A DNA stretch of 64,000 nucleotides from Saccharomycopsis malanga (GCA_004014935.1 CP025321.1:2046001-2110000), one strand, 5' to 3'; shown: positions 30,867-41,319, counted from the stretch's first letter. Notes: generated by a model from the letters alone, not told the origin. Translations and numbers: made by a program.

Positions 30867-32972
30867 TCAACTACAGTTTCCGGTGAGCTTGTTCTTAGGA
30901 TACGAGTAACCAGCATCTTTCCAAGAAGTGAGGTTGTTGTTGGAGTATGCGTTCAAATGGTTCTGGATGTAATCAGTAGTTGGGTAATCAGGAGGGCTGC
31001 AACCGAGGTTTTGCAAGCCGTCGGGCTGATAAATTCTTACGTAGTCAATGCTCATTGTGACGGGGAATTTCAAGGAAGCCCAGTCGATATAAGCCCAGTT
31101 GTTGGAGATGCCCAAGTTCAAGACAATGGACATTGGTTCTTTTGAGATTCTTCTCCAACCAATGTTTCCGTTTGGATGGAGGGCCTTGGCGTGGATAGTC
31201 AAAGTAGGATCGTCACCAATGAACCACTGGATGTAGCCATTGTCGTTGTCGTTGAGGTATTCGAAGCCAAATCTCTGGAATTGGTGTATACCGGTGTCAC
31301 CGTACTGGTACCAGGTGGTGTTCAAGGTGCTGGTAGCAGACACAGCCTGTTGGAAGGGCCCACCGGTGTAAACGTTGGCAGAGGAGATTGAGTCGTTGTA
31401 GAGCTCTACAAACTCGTAGTCAGGATAATACCAGATGTCAAAGGGGGCGATCTGCAAGGACTGGGAAGCGACGCCCACACCGAGGGTTGTGTCGACCTCA
31501 GCTTCCAAAACATCGATTTCCGGGGCGCCTCTTCCGGTGCCTCGGTTAGGATGGTCTTCGCCATGACAGGTGCAAGAGGAGAGCTTCTGGCCAGGCAAAT
31601 AGCTGATTCCGTCGGGCGAGGACTGGTTTGGGGTGATGCCGGCGTCGCATTCTTCGTAGGAATAGGGCCAGACACCCTCGGTGGTGGCCATGTAGCCCGG
31701 CCGTCCAAGATTGCCCATGGTCCAGATGCCCGGCCAAAGCCCCGTGACATTGCCGTAGTTTGGCAACTTGGCCGAGACCTCGATGACGCCCTGGGTAAAA
31801 CACATTCTGTTCCATGTCTGGAGCATTCCGGAGCGGTAGAGCAAGTTGTGGTTTTTGAAGGCGTCCATCCGGAGATTCAAGGTGCCGTTTTCCGTGGAAA
31901 TGGCGTCCGGATCGTACCATTCCAAGTCGTGGGTTGCCGCATAGTTAAAGTCCATGCCCATGAAGAACTGGTCGTCGCCGTCGTAGAAGGTGCGGCCCTC
32001 CTTGTTGAACTCGTCGGAAAACACCAACTGCCATTTGGAGCCGTCGCGCGCCTTCCTGGTGTGAGCTGCCAGAGGCGTGTCGGGGTCCACTAGCTCTGTC
32101 CGGAGCGCAGCAAGCTTGGGATACTTGTACTGGGTCAAAACATCGTAGGTTTCTGGCTTCTGGTGGTCGATCACGCCGGCGTAGGTGAACACAGGAACCA
32201 ATACGAACACGACCACGGCAACGGCCAACAAAAGAAGAAATCCGGCCAAGCCCCAGCCGGCCCGCTTGTCCAACGACCGGAGGTCGTACAACATCCGGTG
32301 GTGGTCGTACTTGGCGTCCTCGATGGGGTCTGGGTTGTGTATGTAGTCGTCGGGCTCCTTCTCGTCAATGTGCAATGGAAACGACGAAGCCGGATAGCCT
32401 CCAAAGGGCGAAAAGTCCGAATCGATTAGAAACGGCGTGTTGGACTTGGCGGAACTCGACGAACTGTATGTTCTGCCGTGGCCAGCAAGCGAAAGCTCCA
32501 GATTCGCGCTTTTGAGTCCTAATCGCTGCGTGTTGACTATCGCTGGATAACGGTCAAACTCAGGTGGCACCATGGCATCCCTCGCGCCATTGCTGTTGCT
32601 ATTGGTGCTGGTGCTGCCCCCTGCCAAACTGAGTAGCGGTGTGTTGAGATATTTGGTTCTGCTGGTCGCATTGTTGGCAATGTTGTTGACATCATTGTTG
32701 ATGTTGTTGTTTTGATTGCTCAAACTGTTACAACTGTTAACTACATTACTAGACTCTTCCTGTGACGACGAAAACGCCGACGACTCGTCAAACGGCTTGG
32801 AAAACCCAGCAGCAATGTTGTTCACGTTGTTGTTTACATTGTTCATATTGCTATGGCCGCTGCTCAGTGACCGCTTCACGCCTCCAACATCCGATTCTGA
32901 ATCTGAGACCGTGTCAAGAAACGGATTGCCTTCTTGAGTTGCCAAAGGCGACGTAAGGTCTCTTCTAGACAT
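30867..32972 (-). CDS. KRE6: Kre6/Skn1 family type II membrane protein for beta-1,6-glucan synthesis
   Basis: 701 residues (S. cerevisiae Kre6 720, Skn1 771). It has a Ser/Asn-rich cytosolic N-terminus of about 230 residues, one membrane anchor (GLAGFLLLLAVAVVVFVLVP, about 240-262) and a luminal GH16-like domain. The catalytic-type motif is APEIDVLEAEVD (about 455-466), with WQLVFSDEFNKEGRTFYDGD near its start and WPGIWTMGNLGRPGYMATTE before it. The C-terminal part has IVLNLGISNNW and MSIDYVRIYQP. Family members act in the ER/Golgi/plasma-membrane route to make cell-wall beta-1,6-glucan. Kre6 and Skn1 are close paralogues, and I cannot choose between them here. The promoter contains a tandem array (33005-33320). 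Confidence 0.92.
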   Translation of the reverse strand: MSRRDLTSPLATQEGNPFLDTVSDSESDVGGVKRSLSSGHSNMNNVNNNVNNIAAGFSKPFDESSAFSSSQEESSNVVNSCNSLSNQNNNINNDVNNIANNATSRTKYLNTPLLSLAGGSTSTNSNSNGARDAMVPPEFDRYPAIVNTQRLGLKSANLELSLAGHGRTYSSSSSAKSNTPFLIDSDFSPFGGYPASSFPLHIDEKEPDDYIHNPDPIEDAKYDHHRMLYDLRSLDKRAGWGLAGFLLLLAVAVVVFVLVPVFTYAGVIDHQKPETYDVLTQYKYPKLAALRTELVDPDTPLAAHTRKARDGSKWQLVFSDEFNKEGRTFYDGDDQFFMGMDFNYAATHDLEWYDPDAISTENGTLNLRMDAFKNHNLLYRSGMLQTWNRMCFTQGVIEVSAKLPNYGNVTGLWPGIWTMGNLGRPGYMATTEGVWPYSYEECDAGITPNQSSPDGISYLPGQKLSSCTCHGEDHPNRGTGRGAPEIDVLEAEVDTTLGVGVASQSLQIAPFDIWYYPDYEFVELYNDSISSANVYTGGPFQQAVSATSTLNTTWYQYGDTGIHQFQRFGFEYLNDNDNGYIQWFIGDDPTLTIHAKALHPNGNIGWRRISKEPMSIVLNLGISNNWAYIDWASLKFPVTMSIDYVRIYQPDGLQNLGCSPPDYPTTDYIQNHLNAYSNNNLTSWKDAGYSYPKNKLTGNCS

Positions 32973-33004
32973 GATGATTGGTTGATGGAAATCACCGGTC
33001 TTTT

Positions 33005-33320
33005 AAAAATGTGCTTAGTCTTATTTTTTTTTTGAAATAAGATTGATATACTAACGTTGTAGAAATGTGCTTAGTCTTATTTTTTTTTTTCAAAATAAGA
33101 CTGATATACTAACGTTCTAGAAATGAGCTTTTCAAAATAAGATTGATATACTAACGCTGTAGAAATATGCTTTTCAGAATAAGACTATATACTAATACGT
33201 TTGCTTTTTAAAATAAAACTAATATACCAATATGTTTGCCCTTTCAAAATAAAACTAATATACCAACACGTTTGCCCTTTCAAAATAAAACTAATATACC
33301 AACACGTTTGCCCTTTCAAA
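33005..33320. repeat. Tandem array in the KRE6/SKN1 promoter
   Basis: About eight units in two related sizes: two of about 60 bp containing GAAATGTGCTTAGTCTTATT and a poly-T run, then shorter ones of about 37 bp containing CTTTCAAAATAAAACTAATA then TACCAACACGTTTGC. It starts about 30 bp upstream of the ATG (32972), so it must contain part of the 5' leader. Confidence 0.85.
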
Positions 33321-34822
33321 TAGATAAACCAATGTCCCAGAAATAATATATAGCCTACTGTGTAGAAAAACACACCAAAAAACACACCAAACACACCAAA
33401 AAATATATTTTTCCAGCCCAAAAATAGCACTCGCTCTCAAATCCACGAGTAATCTGCTCTCAGTGCAAATCAATCCACTCCCTGCCCGAAAACTTTTCCT
33501 TCCAAAGATAAAGTTTACCTGTACCGAGCAAATGAAGAAAAACCAAAATACTGCCAGCAAGACTCCTCGCCAGTGCTCAGAAATAATGGGATTTCCCCTT
33601 CCTCCTTTGTGCTCCACCACAACACCATCCAATACGCCTGTGGGCCCTAATTAGTCCAATCCATACCTTTTCCAGCTGTCAAATAACACCTACCAGCCCA
33701 TTCTCATCCTTGGTCGAGGACCTATAGGCTGCATACGGATACTTGTTCCTGCATGCCATGAGCGCACTCGTCAGCTCACCCCATTCAAAAGGGTTATGAG
33801 CGACGCCCTGGTGAGGTGCGCGTAGCAACCGCGGTGGCGCACAGCCCAGTGTATATTGTCAAGCTTTACGTTGGACAATAGAATAGCCCCAATGTTGATG
33901 TTTAAAGAGAAGGTGGCGTGTGTGTACAAGGAACATTGGCCACTAGTTGCTCTGTTTCACTTCACCCCATGGACAATACCTCAAGGCATTAATTACCTGC
34001 TATTGTGTGTAAATAAGGGGGTCGCGAATTGTAAAAATAGAGTAGTGTCTTGTCTCTAGTAAGTAACGTTTTACATAGTGTACTGATATTAGCGTAATCA
34101 TGTTCCTAGACTTTTGACCATCTTTGTAGAATTCATGATTATTGAGCTAGGCATATTACAACTCAGGAAGAGTCGTTGAAAGTTGAATATAAGAGTTGAT
34201 CATGCCCAAACCGTCGACTTAGAGCTTCTAAAAAAATAGATATTTTATATTCTCGATTGTAATAGTTGATTTACTCTTGAATATTGCAGTACTTTAGAAA
34301 TATCCAAATTCTACCGTTTGCAGTTTTATGGAAAATGTACGACATAAACACAGTAGACTCAGCATAAACAATTGATTATCGTCTCTATAAAATCTGTTTC
34401 TACTTTGACCCCTGCTTTTACTACTCGTGAAGATAGATTTTCTTGAGTTTTTTTGGCCGTTTATACAATTGTCTTTCGAATATTCATAATAATCCGGTTA
34501 GAAATTGAAAATACCAATTGTATCATTTCCAAGAAGAAGGTTTATTACTACCTCATTAAACAAGCGATAAGGAGAAAGTTAATAAAGAACAAAAGGGTAA
34601 CGTATCAAAATAAAAATTAGGTAAATATATTAATAACTAGATCGTATCCGGATTTTATTATAACAATAAGCCAGTAGAATGTGATTACAAGGTAAATTGA
34701 AGAGTCCAGTTGTCCAGAGTTGGACGTATATAGACATTTCCACACGACAAGTTCACATATTTGAAGACTCGTACATTTACTAGTTAATCTTTTTTTGCTC
34801 CCACAACTCTTGTGAATCATTT
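33321..34822. other. KRE6-KAP123 intergenic region
   Basis: Mostly unannotatable AT-rich DNA with a more GC-balanced stretch (33600-33850). Short ORFs here lack ATG starts or motifs. Confidence 0.5.
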
Positions 34823-34882
34823 GGACTGTAATAACATAATAATAATATCATATATTTCAAGCCCAGTGGACTGTAATAACAT
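34823..34882 (-). mobile_element. Ultra-short 5'-truncated SINE1 insertion with perfect target-site duplication
   Basis: The insert (34838-34867) is just the last 30 bp of SINE1: in sense ACTGGGCTTGAAATATATGA then TATTATTATT. It is flanked by GGACTGTAATAACAT at 34823-34837 and 34868-34882; the match extends to 16 bp with the preceding T. Such extreme 5' truncation with an intact duplication is what aborted target-primed reverse transcription leaves. Confidence 0.93.
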
Positions 34883-35190
34883 TAAATAAAAATTAAACTC
34901 TTTAGCCAGCTGATCGTGATCAAACTTAACACTATTTCACAGCATGTACAGACCAACTCCAAGGGCTTGCAGTATATTAGATGGAAACAAGCAAACAAGC
35001 CCAATACGGGACTAGAGACAAGATAATATATAAAATGTGTATGTAAAAAAGGGATTGATATTAAGGGTGACCAATGAGAAAAACAAGAAATGGCAAATGA
35101 CAAGATAAAAAGTGTAGATTTGAAATCAAGACATATATAGATTATAGGAAAAAAAGAAAACAAAAGCAGGAAAAAACTGTAGATCGGAAA
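34883..35190. other. KAP123 3' flank
   Basis: A/G-rich on the plus strand; no gene seen. Confidence 0.4.
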
Positions 35191-38100
35191 TCAAGCAATG
35201 ACAGAGGCCAAGGTGGAGTTGGAGGAAACACTACCGGCATGTTTACTTTCAATGTATTTCAACAATTCTACGACTTGTTCTTTCAAGCCATCGGCTTGGA
35301 ATTGTTTCAAACTGTCAATGTTTTGCTCTCTGCCCAAGGTGGATTCGTTTTCCAACTTGATTCTTTCTTGGTCCTTTTGGAAAACAGCGGCGAAGATAGT
35401 GATGATTTTCTCAGTGTGAGGTTGGATCAAATCTGGGTTGCTTTGGTACAATTTGATGATCAAGTTGAAAATTGGGACGTTTTCTTCAAAGGCAGTGACC
35501 AAAGGCAAATGAGCGAGCAAAACAGGGACGATTTGGTCCAAAGGAACAGCACTAGGGTTTTTCAAAGCCATTCTGGCAACACAGCCACAAGCGTTGGAAT
35601 ACGATCTGTCGATAATGTCTTTAGTTTCTTCGTCATCAAAGTTTCTGTTTTGTTCTTTTTCGGCCTTGTTCAATAATTTGGACAAGGAGTTTAATACGTT
35701 TGGATAGATTGAAGACAAGTCTCTTGGGGAGTTGAAGATGACAGTGCCAATACCGTACGCAGCATTACTTTTTACGTCTAAGAAGGAGTCTTTTTCCAAA
35801 GATTGGGCGAAATGGGTTAAGAACTCCTCTACAAACTCGTTCTGGTCTTTCAAACCTTCGGCGATTTCAGACAAGGCACCGACAGCAGCACTTCTTTTGT
35901 TCTTGGACTTGGAGGACAAAGTCTTGTAGATGATGTCTTTGAAAGACAACAAGATTCTGTTGAAGTCGTTACCCAAAGTTAAAGCCAAGGCAGTCAAGAT
36001 ATCCAAGGAGGAGTCAAACAACAAGACCTCTGACTCAGAAGCTTCGATTTCTTCTCCTTCCTCTTTCTCTTCTTCTCCCTGACAATTGTGTTCGCCTTTG
36101 AACAACTTCATCAATTCTATACACAACTTTTCCAAGCTGGAAGAGTCACCGTTGTCCATGATGGTGATGGCTCCAATGTCCTTGAAAGTTTCGGTCAAAG
36201 AGGACAAAATAATGTGAACATCGGAGATTTCAAACTCTTCCACCAAAAGTTCAATGGTCTTTTCTCTTACAACCTTGATGATGGCCAAAAGGTTTTCTGG
36301 AACATACGAGCCGTTGACAGCGCCAATAGGATACGATTTCTCAGCACAGGTGTTTTTGTACAAGGCAGCAATGATTTTCCACAAGGTGCTGAGGGCCGTG
36401 GTGTTGATGCTGAAAGAGCTTTCTACCTGCTCCAACAACACCTCGACCACTTTCTCTACGTATTCTCCAAACTGGGACTTGGTGGCGGAAGCCAATTCTG
36501 CCAAAGCAATGCAGGCGATTTCCTTTTCCATGGTGATACCGGTGTGGATACCGTACTTGTCGTCGATGTCGTCGGAATTGTAGCCCTCGTCCTCTTCTTC
36601 AGCAGAGACGTCTTCATTGAGATTGAAGGTCATTTCTTGCTGTTCCAAACATTTGATGAGGGCAGGAATCAATTTCGGCAAAAAGGCACCGAAATCCTCT
36701 CCGTAAACCTTTGCCATGTTATTGATAAACGTGAATCCCGATTCTCTCAATCTGGCGTTGTCAGAGTTGATGCAAACATAGGCAGAGTTGATCAAAGGCT
36801 CTGCAAACTTGGCGAAAGATTGGGCACCAACGGCTCTGGCCATGGTAGAGACGTTTTCAAACGTTGAGGCCTTCAATTCGACTTGGTCTTCGTCCAAATT
36901 CTCGGTGGACTCGGTCATTTGGATCAACGGTTCCAACAACTGCAACGACTGGTCAAAATAGGTGGTGAAAGCTTTTCCTGCAGCAAAAGCAGTGGAACCA
37001 ATGGCAGACACGACAGCAGTTTTCAAGGAGGCAGAGTTAGAAGTCTGCAACATCTGGATCAATTTATTCATCAATGGTTCCAAATAGCCTCCAATGGCAT
37101 CATGGTCCATATACTCAATGATTCCGTCCAACGCATACACACCGTACTTGTAGATCACAGGGTAGCTGGAGGAATCAATGACATTGATGAGAATAGGCAA
37201 CAAGCCTTGGTAGTACTCGGCCAAAGTGTTTTGCAACTCACCGGTTAGTTCGGAAATGGTTCTCAAGGCAGCAAGTTTGACTATAGGATCGTTGTGTTCC
37301 AAGCCAGAGACCAAGGTTGGAACCAATTTTGCCAAGTAATTGGTGATGAAATCAGGAGCACCTGGAGCAATGACACCAAGCGATAACAAAGCGGCTCTGA
37401 CATCCCATTTGGACGAGGAGCCCATCAAGGTAGGAAGCTGGTTTAAGATAGGAGTTATGACTTGAGAAGGAGGCAATTCATTGGACAATTCAGCCAATAA
37501 TCTCAACGCCAACGAAGAGGAATTGCTTTCTTCATTTTCGTTTTCCTCGTAGCTTTCGTCCAATTCCTCATCTTCATCAACAGCATCAGCAGCAAGCTTT
37601 AAACCAGCCAAGGTCAACTCTGGTCCCAATTTATTGCTGATGATCTTAGATTTCTTCAAAGGCACCATTCTGACCAAGAATTGCAATGCCATGAGCTTAT
37701 ATTCGTTGTCTGCATCGTCAGACTCAGCAAGTGCAATCTCTACAAACACTTTGATCAAAAGAAGAATGTTGTCGCCAACCAACTTTGGATCGTAGAACGC
37801 AAACTCGCTGAATGCCCCAAAAACCAACTTGGCACTGGCCAAATCATCAGCAACAATCACTGCTTTCAAGACATCGACCATCGGATGGATCAAACTCTTG
37901 AATTCGGTAGCAAGCTTGTCGTTGGAGTCCTCCAAGTCCTCCAAATAGGTGGAAATAACAGACAATGCCAACAAAGAATGCACTCTAACCTCAAGAGAAT
38001 CATTGTCTCTCAAGGTGCTGGAGAAAAGTGTCAAAAAGTCCCCAGAATGTTGGATCAATGGCTCACTGTACGTCTCCAAAAGAGCATAGATGATGTACAC

Positions 38101-38529
38101 AGAAGTCTCCTTCACACCAACATCGGATCCAGAAGCATTGCTGACCAAAACATTGAGAAGATCTGGCCATTCGTTGGTTTCCAAATCACGTTCCCCAATA
38201 GACGAAACAACTCTGGCCGCATTGTGCGTCACAACCTTGCTCTGCTCTTTCAAAGTGGAGTCCAAGATCGACGTTCTAATACTGGCCTTCACAGACGCAT
38301 CCAAACTGGTCCAGTGCTTGATTACCAACTTTCTGGCCTCAATCGCAGCAAGCTGTCTTATCTGCTCCTCAGGATGCTTTTGCAATATGTGAATCATTGC
38401 AGGCAAACTGTCCGGACTGTTGTAAAACTCCTTGGACAACTTCGCACTGGCCTGCTTCACAGTCGCAGTGTCTGGAAGAGTAATAAGCTTCAAAGTAGCT
38501 TCTAAAGATGCAATATATTCCTCACTCAT
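35191..38529 (-). CDS. KAP123: Kap123/importin-4 karyopherin beta
   Basis: 1112 residues from the ATG at 38529 (MSEEYIASLEATLKLITLPD); S. cerevisiae Kap123 has 1113. The frame is open upstream but without a credible ATG. The protein is an all-helical HEAT-repeat solenoid with an importin-N region (AKLSKEFYNSPDSLPAMIHI). Kap123 imports ribosomal proteins and histones H3/H4 into the nucleus. Highly conserved blocks include RLRESGFTFINNMAKVYGED, IIMDNGDSSSLEKLC, SKSKNKRSAAVGALSEIAEG, YSNACGCVARMALKNPSAVP and the C-terminal RIKLENESTLGREQNIDSLK. Acidic insertions (VDEDEELDESYEENENEE near 340 and EEEDEGYNSDDIDDK near 640) match the family. Confidence 0.96.
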   Translation of the reverse strand: MSEEYIASLEATLKLITLPDTATVKQASAKLSKEFYNSPDSLPAMIHILQKHPEEQIRQLAAIEARKLVIKHWTSLDASVKASIRTSILDSTLKEQSKVVTHNAARVVSSIGERDLETNEWPDLLNVLVSNASGSDVGVKETSVYIIYALLETYSEPLIQHSGDFLTLFSSTLRDNDSLEVRVHSLLALSVISTYLEDLEDSNDKLATEFKSLIHPMVDVLKAVIVADDLASAKLVFGAFSEFAFYDPKLVGDNILLLIKVFVEIALAESDDADNEYKLMALQFLVRMVPLKKSKIISNKLGPELTLAGLKLAADAVDEDEELDESYEENENEESNSSSLALRLLAELSNELPPSQVITPILNQLPTLMGSSSKWDVRAALLSLGVIAPGAPDFITNYLAKLVPTLVSGLEHNDPIVKLAALRTISELTGELQNTLAEYYQGLLPILINVIDSSSYPVIYKYGVYALDGIIEYMDHDAIGGYLEPLMNKLIQMLQTSNSASLKTAVVSAIGSTAFAAGKAFTTYFDQSLQLLEPLIQMTESTENLDEDQVELKASTFENVSTMARAVGAQSFAKFAEPLINSAYVCINSDNARLRESGFTFINNMAKVYGEDFGAFLPKLIPALIKCLEQQEMTFNLNEDVSAEEEDEGYNSDDIDDKYGIHTGITMEKEIACIALAELASATKSQFGEYVEKVVEVLLEQVESSFSINTTALSTLWKIIAALYKNTCAEKSYPIGAVNGSYVPENLLAIIKVVREKTIELLVEEFEISDVHIILSSLTETFKDIGAITIMDNGDSSSLEKLCIELMKLFKGEHNCQGEEEKEEGEEIEASESEVLLFDSSLDILTALALTLGNDFNRILLSFKDIIYKTLSSKSKNKRSAAVGALSEIAEGLKDQNEFVEEFLTHFAQSLEKDSFLDVKSNAAYGIGTVIFNSPRDLSSIYPNVLNSLSKLLNKAEKEQNRNFDDEETKDIIDRSYSNACGCVARMALKNPSAVPLDQIVPVLLAHLPLVTAFEENVPIFNLIIKLYQSNPDLIQPHTEKIITIFAAVFQKDQERIKLENESTLGREQNIDSLKQFQADGLKEQVVELLKYIESKHAGSVSSNSTLASVIA

Positions 38530-38702
38530 TTCCGTATAATGTACTAAAATAGCCTCCTGCCAACAGTTTAGGGTATCAGAATCGTTCTTATGACGACCAG
38601 TGCAGCTGCAATCAAATAGCACCAAAAAACAAGTTGGATTGGTATCCAGAAAACAATTTCAATTCTGAAAAATAATTGATCCAACTAGACAATGAAAATT
38701 GC

Positions 38703-38727
38703 AAAAAAAAAAAAAAAAAAAAAAAAA
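38703..38727. repeat. Poly-A tract (25 A) in the KAP123 promoter
   Basis: On the KAP123 sense strand this is T25, about 175-200 bp upstream of the ATG, a typical nucleosome-excluding dA:dT element of strong yeast promoters. Confidence 0.8.
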
Positions 38728-38942
38728 TTTTTATGTAATTTTTTTGGCGATGCCGATCTTGTAGGGTAATATCATTAACCGTGTCACTGGGGTGTAGGGG
38801 GTGATACGTTATATCATATAGTATATGATGGATCATATTTTAGCTTAACGTAAGTATATCATAAAGTAGGGTTGGATAGAAGAGTGTGTCGTAGTGTAGG
38901 TGATCATATATACTGTGTTTGGTATATACGATTTAATAATAG

Positions 38943-39035
38943 TAGCGCCATTTTTAAATTGATTTGACAAAATTCAGTAGGGAAAAGCCAACTAATAATA
39001 ATCATATCTTATATTTTATTCTTACACGCCATGCA
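38943..39035 (-). mobile_element. Diverged SINE1-related fragment
   Basis: GCGCCATTTTTAAATTGATT, then AAGCCAACTAATAATAATCA and TCTTATATTTTATTCTTACACGCC. It is closely related to 39361-39455, and the first part resembles the SINE1 stretch GCGCTATGTCTAAGGGGACT. Confidence 0.5.
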
Positions 39036-39360
39036 ATATTAAGATGGCTTTGTATTGAATGGGTAAAATGATAGCTTTCTATATAAAAGAGGTTTAAAAT
39101 AAAGGAGAAAATAGTGTTTAAATATTGATTAAAACTGTGAGATACCTGAACGGAGCTCAAAGACTACAGACGGCTGTGTAGACTCATGAACATAACGAAA
39201 CAATAGGAAATTGTATACTGATTAATAAGTCGAACCAATAAGAATTAGTAGAAACAGTACGAGGCTTACATCTGTAGACGGAGCAAATATAGAATAATGT
39301 GTTCAATGTATCCGGCCGATCAAACCATATGGCTGGAAGATTGTAGCAGTGTACCACCAA

Positions 39361-39787
39361 TGATATACGCCATTTCTAAAGGGACTTGATAAAATCCAAT
39401 AGAGAAAACCCAACTAATAATAATAAGATCTTATATTTTATTCTTACACGCTTAGATTCATCCCAATCCCAATCGTGTCCTATTGATTACAATTCTCTCA
39501 CTTGATAAAAAATAAACCGCTATTAGTCTAGGTCGTAGCCGGGTTCGAACTCGTGATATCCAAGTTAAAACTATTTGAGTATGATTAAAGGAAAGAAATA
39601 ATAATAATTGCTTATTTTTTTCAATGACTTATACCAATCGTATTTGCTTCTAAACAGGTTGCTCGGAACTGCTTTATCCAGTTTCCACTAAATAGCATTG
39701 ATAAATCAGCAACCTGGACATTATCAATACTCAAGTTATCTTGTTCTCTTCTCCAAGAGTACTAGCCATCCGGCCCAGTGGTCACTG
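39361..39787 (-). mobile_element. Diverged, interrupted SINE1 copy
   Basis: Minus-orientation pieces in order: 3'-end-like (39365-39450), body (CCTATTGATTACAATTCTCT, then ATTAGTCTAGGTCGTA), a TTCGAAC remnant at 39544-39550, then after unrelated sequence a head-like end (CTTGTTCTCTTCTCCAAGAG, then GGCCCAGTGG, 39740-39785). It is old compared with the copy at 30219. Confidence 0.55.
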
Positions 39788-40025
39788 TTATTCAAAATCA
39801 ACTATACACCAACTTACAAATCAATAATTCGTAGGGAGAAATGTATTGAAAAATTGCTAATTATACACGGCCAAATCTGGATGGACATCCAGACGACCAA
39901 AACAAAAATAACCCATTGGAACCGAGTAAACCATAAAAAAGAAAAGCAAAGAGAATGAAAAAAGAGGATTATAAAAGAAATGAACAAGCAATAGAAACAT
40001 CATTAAAAAGTAAAAGTAACAACAC
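39788..40025. other. H2A 3' flank
   Basis: A-rich on the plus strand. No feature beyond probable 3' UTR and polyadenylation signals of the H2A gene. Confidence 0.4.
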
Positions 40026-40421
40026 TTATAATTCTTGAGAAGCTTTTGGCTTGGAAGTCTTTTTTGGCAACAAAGTTTGGTGAATGTTTGGCAAGACACC
40101 ACCTTCAGCAATGGTGACGTGACCCAACAATTTGTTCAATTCCTCATCGTTTCTGATGGCCAATTGCAAATGTCTTGGGATGATTCTGGTCTTTTTGTTG
40201 TCTCTGGCAGCGTTACCAGCCAATTCCAAGATTTCAGCAGCCAAATATTCCAAAACAGCAGTCAAGTACACTGGTGCACCAGAACCGACTCTTTGAGCGT
40301 AATTTCCTTTTCTCAACAATCTGTGGACTCTACCAACTGGGAAAGTCAAACCTGCTTTAGCAGATCTAGTTTGAGAAGCTTTAGCAGCAGAACCAGCTTT
40401 ACCACCTTTACCACCGGACAT
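40026..40421 (-). CDS. HTA1: Histone H2A
   Basis: 131 residues, [20 protein letters not shown] to KPKASQEL. The histone fold ([60 protein letters not shown]) is intact, and so is the C-terminal SQEL motif, the yeast gamma-H2A phosphorylation site. It forms the H2A-H2B dimer of the nucleosome. It is divergently transcribed from H2B across a 502-bp shared promoter, the standard yeast arrangement. Codon use is strongly biased (TTG for Leu, no CTG seen). The family member number cannot be set from sequence. Confidence 0.98.
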   Translation of the reverse strand: MSGGKGGKAGSAAKASQTRSAKAGLTFPVGRVHRLLRKGNYAQRVGSGAPVYLTAVLEYLAAEILELAGNAARDNKKTRIIPRHLQLAIRNDEELNKLLGHVTIAEGGVLPNIHQTLLPKKTSKPKASQEL

Positions 40422-40923
40422 TGTATAATAATAGGATAATGTTAAAGAAAAGAAAAAGTATGCTGTTTCTTAAAATGTGTTTGTATGGTTGAGAAAAAGT
40501 TGAGGAAAAAATTGCATTGAACAAGAGGGATCCAAGCGGGATTATATAATGTTTTGCCAGAGAATAGCTTGCTTTGGAATTAACCAATCAGAAACCGTTC
40601 ATCATTCTATCCAGTGGCAAATGTGAGGAGGGAGTGCGTGCCAGAAACTACACTGGGGGATCGCAGTTTCTGGCACGGCACCACCGACGTTATTTTTCGC
40701 ACTGCAAGCGCACTGGTGCAATTGGAGCAGTTTTTCACACTTTATTATGGTCAGGTCGCACTTGTCCGAAAAGGGAAAGCGGAGCGCACTGACTTGCGAT
40801 CGTTGAAAATCTACTTAAACGCGACCCGCGCCGCCTAATTTATGGTGGTTTTTTTTCTTCATTTTCTCTCATCTTGTTTTCATAGAACAGTTACTCTTAT
40901 TTCTATATTATCATACGTTTATA
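40422..40923. promoter_or_regulatory. Shared divergent H2A/H2B promoter
   Basis: 502 bp between two divergent histone ATGs, so both genes should be controlled together, with S-phase expression expected. The centre (about 40630-40800) is GC-rich and contains GCACTG/GCGCACTGG repeats and the inverted repeat described separately. AT-rich core promoters flank both ends. Confidence 0.85.
40638..40676. promoter_or_regulatory. 12-bp perfect inverted repeat in the histone promoter
   Basis: GTGCCAGAAACT (40638-40649) and AGTTTCTGGCAC (40665-40676) are exact reverse complements around a 15-bp spacer. It is a candidate dimeric regulator site. The arms contain TTTCTGGCAC, which does not match the S. cerevisiae Spt10 histone UAS exactly, so the binding factor is unknown. 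Confidence 0.7.
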
Positions 40924-41319
40924 ATGGCCCCAAAAGCTGAAAAGAAACCTGCCTCCAAGGCCCCAGCTTCTAAGAAGCCTGCTGCTAAAAAGACCGCCTC
41001 TGCCCCAGCAGAAGGTAAGAAGAGATCAAAGGTCAGAAAGGAAACCTACAACACTTACATTTACAAGGTCTTGAAACAAACCCACCCAGATACTGGTATT
41101 TCCAAGAAGGCTATTTCTATTATGAACTCTTTTGTGAGTGACATTTTCGAAAGAATTGCCTCTGAAGCTTCTAAATTGGCTGCTTACAACAAGAAATCTA
41201 CCATTTCTGCCAGAGAAATTCAAACTGCCGTTAGATTGATCTTGCCTGGTGAATTGTCCAAACACGCTGTTTCTGAAGGTACTCGTGCTGTCACCAAATA
41301 CTCTTCTTCTAGCGCTTAG
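40924..41319 (+). CDS. HTB1: Histone H2B
   Basis: 131 residues. A Lys/Ala/Pro-rich tail ([20 protein letters not shown]) is followed by the histone fold ([60 protein letters not shown]) and ends VTKYSSSSA, with the conserved ubiquitination-site lysine in AVTKYSSS. It pairs with H2A and shares its promoter. Optimised codons, no intron. Confidence 0.98.
   Translation: MAPKAEKKPASKAPASKKPAAKKTASAPAEGKKRSKVRKETYNTYIYKVLKQTHPDTGISKKAISIMNSFVSDIFERIASEASKLAAYNKKSTISAREIQTAVRLILPGELSKHAVSEGTRAVTKYSSSSA

Noticed and set aside
35191-38505. Plus-strand ORFs of 100-274 codons across this stretch
   Set aside because: All are antisense to KAP123, which is conserved over its full length.
39535-39560. Possible tRNA gene around GGGTTCGAACTC
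   Set aside because: The T-arm flanks do not pair on either strand and no acceptor stem is present; it is a B-box remnant in a decayed SINE1 copy.
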